The notes under the pieces are model-generated. The model was not told the origin of the DNA, searched no databases, and saw only the letters and a list, made by a program, of their open reading frames with translations. Source: Caryophanales bacterium (GTDB lineage Bacteria > Bacillota_I > Bacilli_A > RFN20 > CAG-826). From it: a DNA stretch of 9,355 nucleotides. Location: assembly GCA_022781015.1 (NCBI GenBank), contig JALEUF010000070.1, positions 1-9,355 of the forward strand, written 5' to 3'. Every line of letters begins with the position of its first letter. Position 1 is the stretch's first letter. The position numbers and the translations under genes are program-made. Positions 6,225-9,355 of this stretch are shown here, in pieces.

Positions 6225-7269
6225 TTTGGTATTGGATTCTTCCGACAAGGACCTTCTTGTTGGAATATTTGGCGATTCTATTAAGGACGTAGTTAGCTAC
6301 TCTTGCTATCAAAGGCAAAGTGAATTGCTTGTTTATGAAATAGATAAATTAATGGATAAGCATAACTTAACTAGGAAAGATATCGCCTCCGTATGTGTTT
6401 CTAAAGGACCTGGTTCTTATACAGGTATTAGAATTGCCCTTACGGTTGCTAAGATAATCGCATTCTCTTTAAACATCCCTCTTTATGTCGGATCTAGCTT
6501 AGAAATACTTAGAAATAGGGAAGCTAAATCATTAATTGTTTCTAACGCGAGAGGAAAAAGAAGCTACGTTGCAATCTATGATAGAGACAAAGAAATATTA
6601 AAAGATTGCATTAAAGAAAATGTTGAAGTCTTATCAATGCTAGAAAAAGATCCTTCCTTGGTTTTGTGTGGGGATGCAACTTATTTAGGAAAAGAAGGGT
6701 ATAAAGCAGATGTTGCTTCTAATCTAATTTTGCTAAAAGATGAAGCCCATCATGTTAAAAACCCAATGGAAGTAAGGCCTCTATATTTAAAAGATGACTA
6801 TGCTTCCCCATTATTTAAGATTGTTGTTAGGAAGATGCTTCCAAGCGATTTAGATGAAGTAATGGCAATTGAAAATGAATGTTTCAAACACCCATATGAT
6901 TTAAAGCAAATGCTATATGAGATGAATGAAAACCCAGTTAGCTACCTCTATGTTGCTCTTGTTGATAATAAAGTAGTGGGGTTCATTGATTTCTATGTTA
7001 CCTTCAATTCTTCTTCTATTTGCCAAATAGCAACCAAGAAAGAATATAGGAACAAAGGCGTTGCCAATATGCTTCTAGGGCAGATGATTAAAGACTGCGA
7101 ATCCAAAGAAGATCCAGTCGAATTCATCACATTAGAAGTAAGGAAATCGAATGAAGTCGCGCAAAAGTTCTACAAAAAGCATAAATTTGAAGAAATCACT
7201 ACCAAGAAGTCATATTATGACGATGGGGAAGATGCGCTATATTTTGTAAGGAGTATTATCAATGGCTAA
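6217..7269 (+). CDS. tsaB-rimI: TsaB-RimI fusion: t6A complex subunit joined to a GNAT N-acetyltransferase
   Basis: Residues 1-195 are TsaB, the ASKHA-fold partner of TsaD that shapes the t6A complex without itself catalysing transfer. It carries LVLDSS (4-9), KGPGSYTGIRIAL (63-75) and VRPLYL (186-191). Residues 202-347 are a GNAT domain of the RimI type, which in other bacteria acetylates the N-terminal alanine of ribosomal protein S18. It has YRNKGVA (277-283) as the acetyl-CoA loop, ITLEVRKSN (304-312), AQKFYKKHKF (315-324) and YYDDGEDALYF (333-343). The linker is short, with no stop, start or frame change between domains. At 350 residues it equals the sum of both proteins. It overlaps tsaE by 8 nt and tsaD by 8 nt. 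Such fusions are known in some Firmicutes; whether this RimI acts on S18 or another substrate is not shown. Confidence 0.93.
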   Translation: MIDLVLDSSDKDLLVGIFGDSIKDVVSYSCYQRQSELLVYEIDKLMDKHNLTRKDIASVCVSKGPGSYTGIRIALTVAKIIAFSLNIPLYVGSSLEILRNREAKSLIVSNARGKRSYVAIYDRDKEILKDCIKENVEVLSMLEKDPSLVLCGDATYLGKEGYKADVASNLILLKDEAHHVKNPMEVRPLYLKDDYASPLFKIVVRKMLPSDLDEVMAIENECFKHPYDLKQMLYEMNENPVSYLYVALVDNKVVGFIDFYVTFNSSSICQIATKKEYRNKGVANMLLGQMIKDCESKEDPVEFITLEVRKSNEVAQKFYKKHKFEEITTKKSYYDDGEDALYFVRSIING

Positions 7270-8275
7270 GATACTTGCAATAGAATCTAGCTGCGATGAA
7301 ACAGCTGTTGCAATTCTAGATGGGGATTGCCTTAAGGCTAATGTAGTTGCCACCCAGATTGCCGTACATGAAAAATTCGGTGGAGTCATGCCTGAGATTG
7401 CTTCTAGGCTTCACTGCGAGAATATTTGCTTCTGTCTCCAACAAGCTTTAGATGAATCAAAGATGAAGTTTGAGGATATGGATGCTATAGCAGTTACTAG
7501 GGGACCTGGCTTAATTGGCTGCCTTCATGTTGGGCTTCAAGCTGCTAAAACCTTAGCATTGCTTTATAAGAAACCACTCATACCAGTGCATCATTTAGCA
7601 GGACATATATATGCGAATGAATATGTTGGCAAATTGAAGTTCCCTCTTCTTTGTGTTGTCGTAAGTGGCGGGAATACCGAGCTAGTCTATATGAAAGAAG
7701 ATATGGACTTCAAGATAATTGGCGAGACTAATGATGATGCAATCGGGGAATGTTATGATAAGGTTGCTAGGGTATTAGGACTTCCTTATCCAGGAGGAGT
7801 CCCGATTGATAAACATGCTAAATTAGGCAAACATACATATGATTTACCTTCTCCTCATGTTAGCGATAATCCTTATGATTTCTCTTATTCTGGACTTAAG
7901 ACTGCCGTCATTAATCTAGTCAATACCCTTAAGATGAAAGGGGAAGAAATCAATATCGATGACATGGCCAAGTCTTTCCAAGATGTAGCAGTTGCCCAGA
8001 TAGTGAATAAGGCTGTTATGGCTGCTAAAGAATATAATGTCAAACAAATAGTCTTAGCAGGAGGGGTATCTGCCAACTCATATCTAAGGGAACAGATGAA
8101 AGAAAAATTCGATGGAAGCGATGTCGAACTCGTCATTCCTCCATTATGGTGTACGACCGATAATGCTGCCATGATTGCTAAAGTAGCTTCACATCTATAC
8201 AAAATGAAGATATTTGCCCCACTTGATTTAGGGGTAGACCCAAACTGGAAAATAGATCACTATAAGGAATTTTAA
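7262..8275 (+). CDS. tsaD: TsaD, tRNA A37 N6-threonylcarbamoyltransferase catalytic subunit
   Basis: Catalytic member of the t6A complex: transfers the threonylcarbamoyl group from threonylcarbamoyl-AMP (made by TsaC/TsaC2, not in this window) to A37 of tRNA. The ASKHA nucleotide-binding fold is complete: IESSCDETAVAI (7-18), MPEIASRLH (43-51), TRGPGLIGCLHVG (79-91), VVSGGNTEL (133-141), FSYSGLKTAV (207-216), LAGGVSANSYLR (265-276) and TDNAAMIA (299-306). H111 and H115 in HHLAGH, with D300, are the expected metal ligands. The 337 residues are the normal length. ATG 7262 is favoured by AAGGAG (7248-7253) 8 nt upstream, lying inside the preceding gene, which it overlaps by 8 nt. Third gene of the operon. 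Confidence 0.97.
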   Translation: MAKILAIESSCDETAVAILDGDCLKANVVATQIAVHEKFGGVMPEIASRLHCENICFCLQQALDESKMKFEDMDAIAVTRGPGLIGCLHVGLQAAKTLALLYKKPLIPVHHLAGHIYANEYVGKLKFPLLCVVVSGGNTELVYMKEDMDFKIIGETNDDAIGECYDKVARVLGLPYPGGVPIDKHAKLGKHTYDLPSPHVSDNPYDFSYSGLKTAVINLVNTLKMKGEEINIDDMAKSFQDVAVAQIVNKAVMAAKEYNVKQIVLAGGVSANSYLREQMKEKFDGSDVELVIPPLWCTTDNAAMIAKVASHLYKMKIFAPLDLGVDPNWKIDHYKEF

Positions 8276-8300
8276 TCAATTCTAGGTGTTAAAATAATTT

Positions 8301-8305
8301 GGAGG
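8301..8305 (+). promoter_or_regulatory. Ribosome binding site of asnS at unusually long spacing
   Basis: GGAGG is a perfect Shine-Dalgarno core but lies 16 nt before the only in-frame ATG (8322). No in-frame ATG, GTG or TTG lies closer; the nearest in-frame alternative is ATA at 8310. Confidence 0.5.
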
Positions 8306-8321
8306 TTTTATACTATTTCTT

Positions 8322-9355
8322 ATGCAAAGCAAATCTACATTAATTAACGATCTCTATATCCTTGCCTCTAAAGGCGAGGACCTATCTAAACTTGGTTTAG
8401 TAACTTTAAAAGGCTGGGTTAAGACTAACCGCGACTCTGGTTCGATTGGTTTTATCTCTTTAAATGATGGGACTTGCTTCAAACCAATCCAAGTCATTTA
8501 TTCCCCAACCCTATCTAATTTTGAAGTAGTTTCCCATATTTTAACGGGGGCGTGTATTGAAATTAAGGGTAATTTGGTTATGACTCCAGAAATGAAGCAA
8601 CCATTTGAAATACATGCCGAAGAAATAAATATCCTAGGTGATTGCTCTAGCGATTATCCTCTTCAAAAGAAAAGACATAGTTTTGAATACCTCCGCGATT
8701 TAGCCTATCTCCGTCCAAGGACAAATACATTCCTTGCCTTATATAGATTAAGAAGCAAATTGGCTTTAGGAATCCATCAATTCTTTCAAGATAGGGGATT
8801 TGTCTATGTCCATACTCCTGAAATAACTGCAAATGATGCAGAAGGGGCAGGACAAGTGTTTACAGTCTGCACATCTAATGATGGCAAGCTTGATGATAAG
8901 GATTTCTTTGGAAGAAGAGCATCTTTAACCGTATCAGGTCAATTACATGTCGAAGCTTTTGCTTCAGCATTTAGAAATGTCTATACCTTTGGTCCAACTT
9001 TTAGAGCCGAAAAATCAAATACCCCACGTCATGCTTCTGAATTCTGGATGATTGAACCAGAAATATTCTTCGGCGATCTTGATGACGATATGGAATTAAT
9101 GGAAGATACGATTAAGTTCTGCATTTCCTATGTTTTGGAGCATTGCAAAGATGAAATGGAATTCTTTGATAAGATGATTGCCCCTGGATTAATTGAAAAA
9201 TTAAACCATGTCTTAGCAACTCCATTTACCAAAATGGAATACACCGAAGGTATTAAATTACTTCAAGAAGCAGTCAGCAATGGCCACAAATTCGAATATA
9301 ACAAGATTGAATGGGGAATGGATTTACAAAGCGAACATGAACGTTATCTAACTGA
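8322..9355 (+). CDS. asnS: Asparaginyl-tRNA synthetase, 3' end outside window
   Basis: Class IIb synthetase that charges tRNA-Asn with asparagine using ATP. The frame is open from ATG 8322 to the window edge, giving 344 residues of an expected 430-470. Residues 25-105 are the OB-fold anticodon-binding domain (GWVKTNRDSGSIGFISLNDG, 31-50). The catalytic domain starts near 120 with motif 1 around FFQDRGFVYVHTPEIT (154-169). DAEGAG (172-177), FFGRRASLTVSGQLHVE (195-211) and motif 2, FRAEKSNTPRHASEFWMIEP (227-246), follow. WGMDLQSEHERYL (331-343) is the last conserved block. The RHxSEFWMxEPE form and the inserted FFG-LTVSGQL segment mark AsnRS rather than AspRS. Motif 3 is beyond the window. It starts 46 nt after tsaD, so it may be the last gene of that transcript. 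The gap is too short for a T-box leader. Confidence 0.96.
   Translation, partial: MQSKSTLINDLYILASKGEDLSKLGLVTLKGWVKTNRDSGSIGFISLNDGTCFKPIQVIYSPTLSNFEVVSHILTGACIEIKGNLVMTPEMKQPFEIHAEEINILGDCSSDYPLQKKRHSFEYLRDLAYLRPRTNTFLALYRLRSKLALGIHQFFQDRGFVYVHTPEITANDAEGAGQVFTVCTSNDGKLDDKDFFGRRASLTVSGQLHVEAFASAFRNVYTFGPTFRAEKSNTPRHASEFWMIEPEIFFGDLDDDMELMEDTIKFCISYVLEHCKDEMEFFDKMIAPGLIEKLNHVLATPFTKMEYTEGIKLLQEAVSNGHKFEYNKIEWGMDLQSEHERYLT

Noticed and set aside
7885..8202. Minus-strand open frame within tsaD; similar ones in tsaE (5729-5959) and asnS (8647-8832)
   Set aside because: All are antisense to strongly conserved coding sequence and show no protein family features.
8287..8295. Extended -10 (TG-T-TAAAAT) before asnS
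   Set aside because: There is no -35, and transcription from it would start in the GGAGG ribosome binding site; read-through from tsaD is simpler.

Overview
The window is a low-GC chromosomal segment. Its gene families (ThiT-like ECF component, DUF402/Ntdp-type phosphatase, separate TsaE/TsaB/TsaD, bacterial AsnRS) and its AGGAGG-type ribosome binding sites point to a Bacillota/Mycoplasmatota-like bacterium, perhaps an uncultured gut or Mollicutes-related Bacilli lineage. UGA is used as a stop (tsaE ends in TGA) and all tryptophans are TGG, so this looks like genetic code 11, not the mycoplasma code. The lineage call is an inference from composition and gene families.

Left part (1-2234): the 3' part of a membrane protein with a ThiT-type substrate-binding domain behind extra N-terminal helices. 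It is followed by a two-helix membrane protein with a very acidic N-terminus and a DUF3137-like cytosolic domain. A hairpin whose 3' arm carries the second gene's Shine-Dalgarno sequence lies between them.

Middle part (2235-5683), the accessory-looking section: (a) a gene with its own good promoter encoding a protein with a central XRE-type helix-turn-helix, broken by a +1 frameshift at a run of seven T; (b) a DUF402/Ntdp-type nucleotide phosphatase; (c) a 179-bp intergenic region with three copies of an 18-bp motif at an exact 32-bp period and a 56-bp near-palindrome; (d) an AAA_14/DUF4143 ATPase with a PD-(D/E)XK-like triad. The repeat array sits directly in front of (d). An 8-mer of the repeat (ATTTTACG) recurs, on the other strand, at the predicted transcription start of (a). 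This makes a small regulatory circuit possible, but it is not proven.

Right part (5684-9355): a housekeeping operon, tsaE - tsaB/rimI fusion - tsaD, with two 8-nt overlaps, followed after 46 nt by asnS, which runs off the window. TsaE, TsaB and TsaD act together in t6A37 tRNA modification. The RimI domain is a GNAT acetyltransferase usually encoded next to them. asnS is another translation gene. A TATAAT box with a perfect odd dyad just upstream is the likely operon promoter.

No rRNA, tRNA, CRISPR array or recognisable insertion sequence was seen. No stretch longer than 300 bases lacks a gene.
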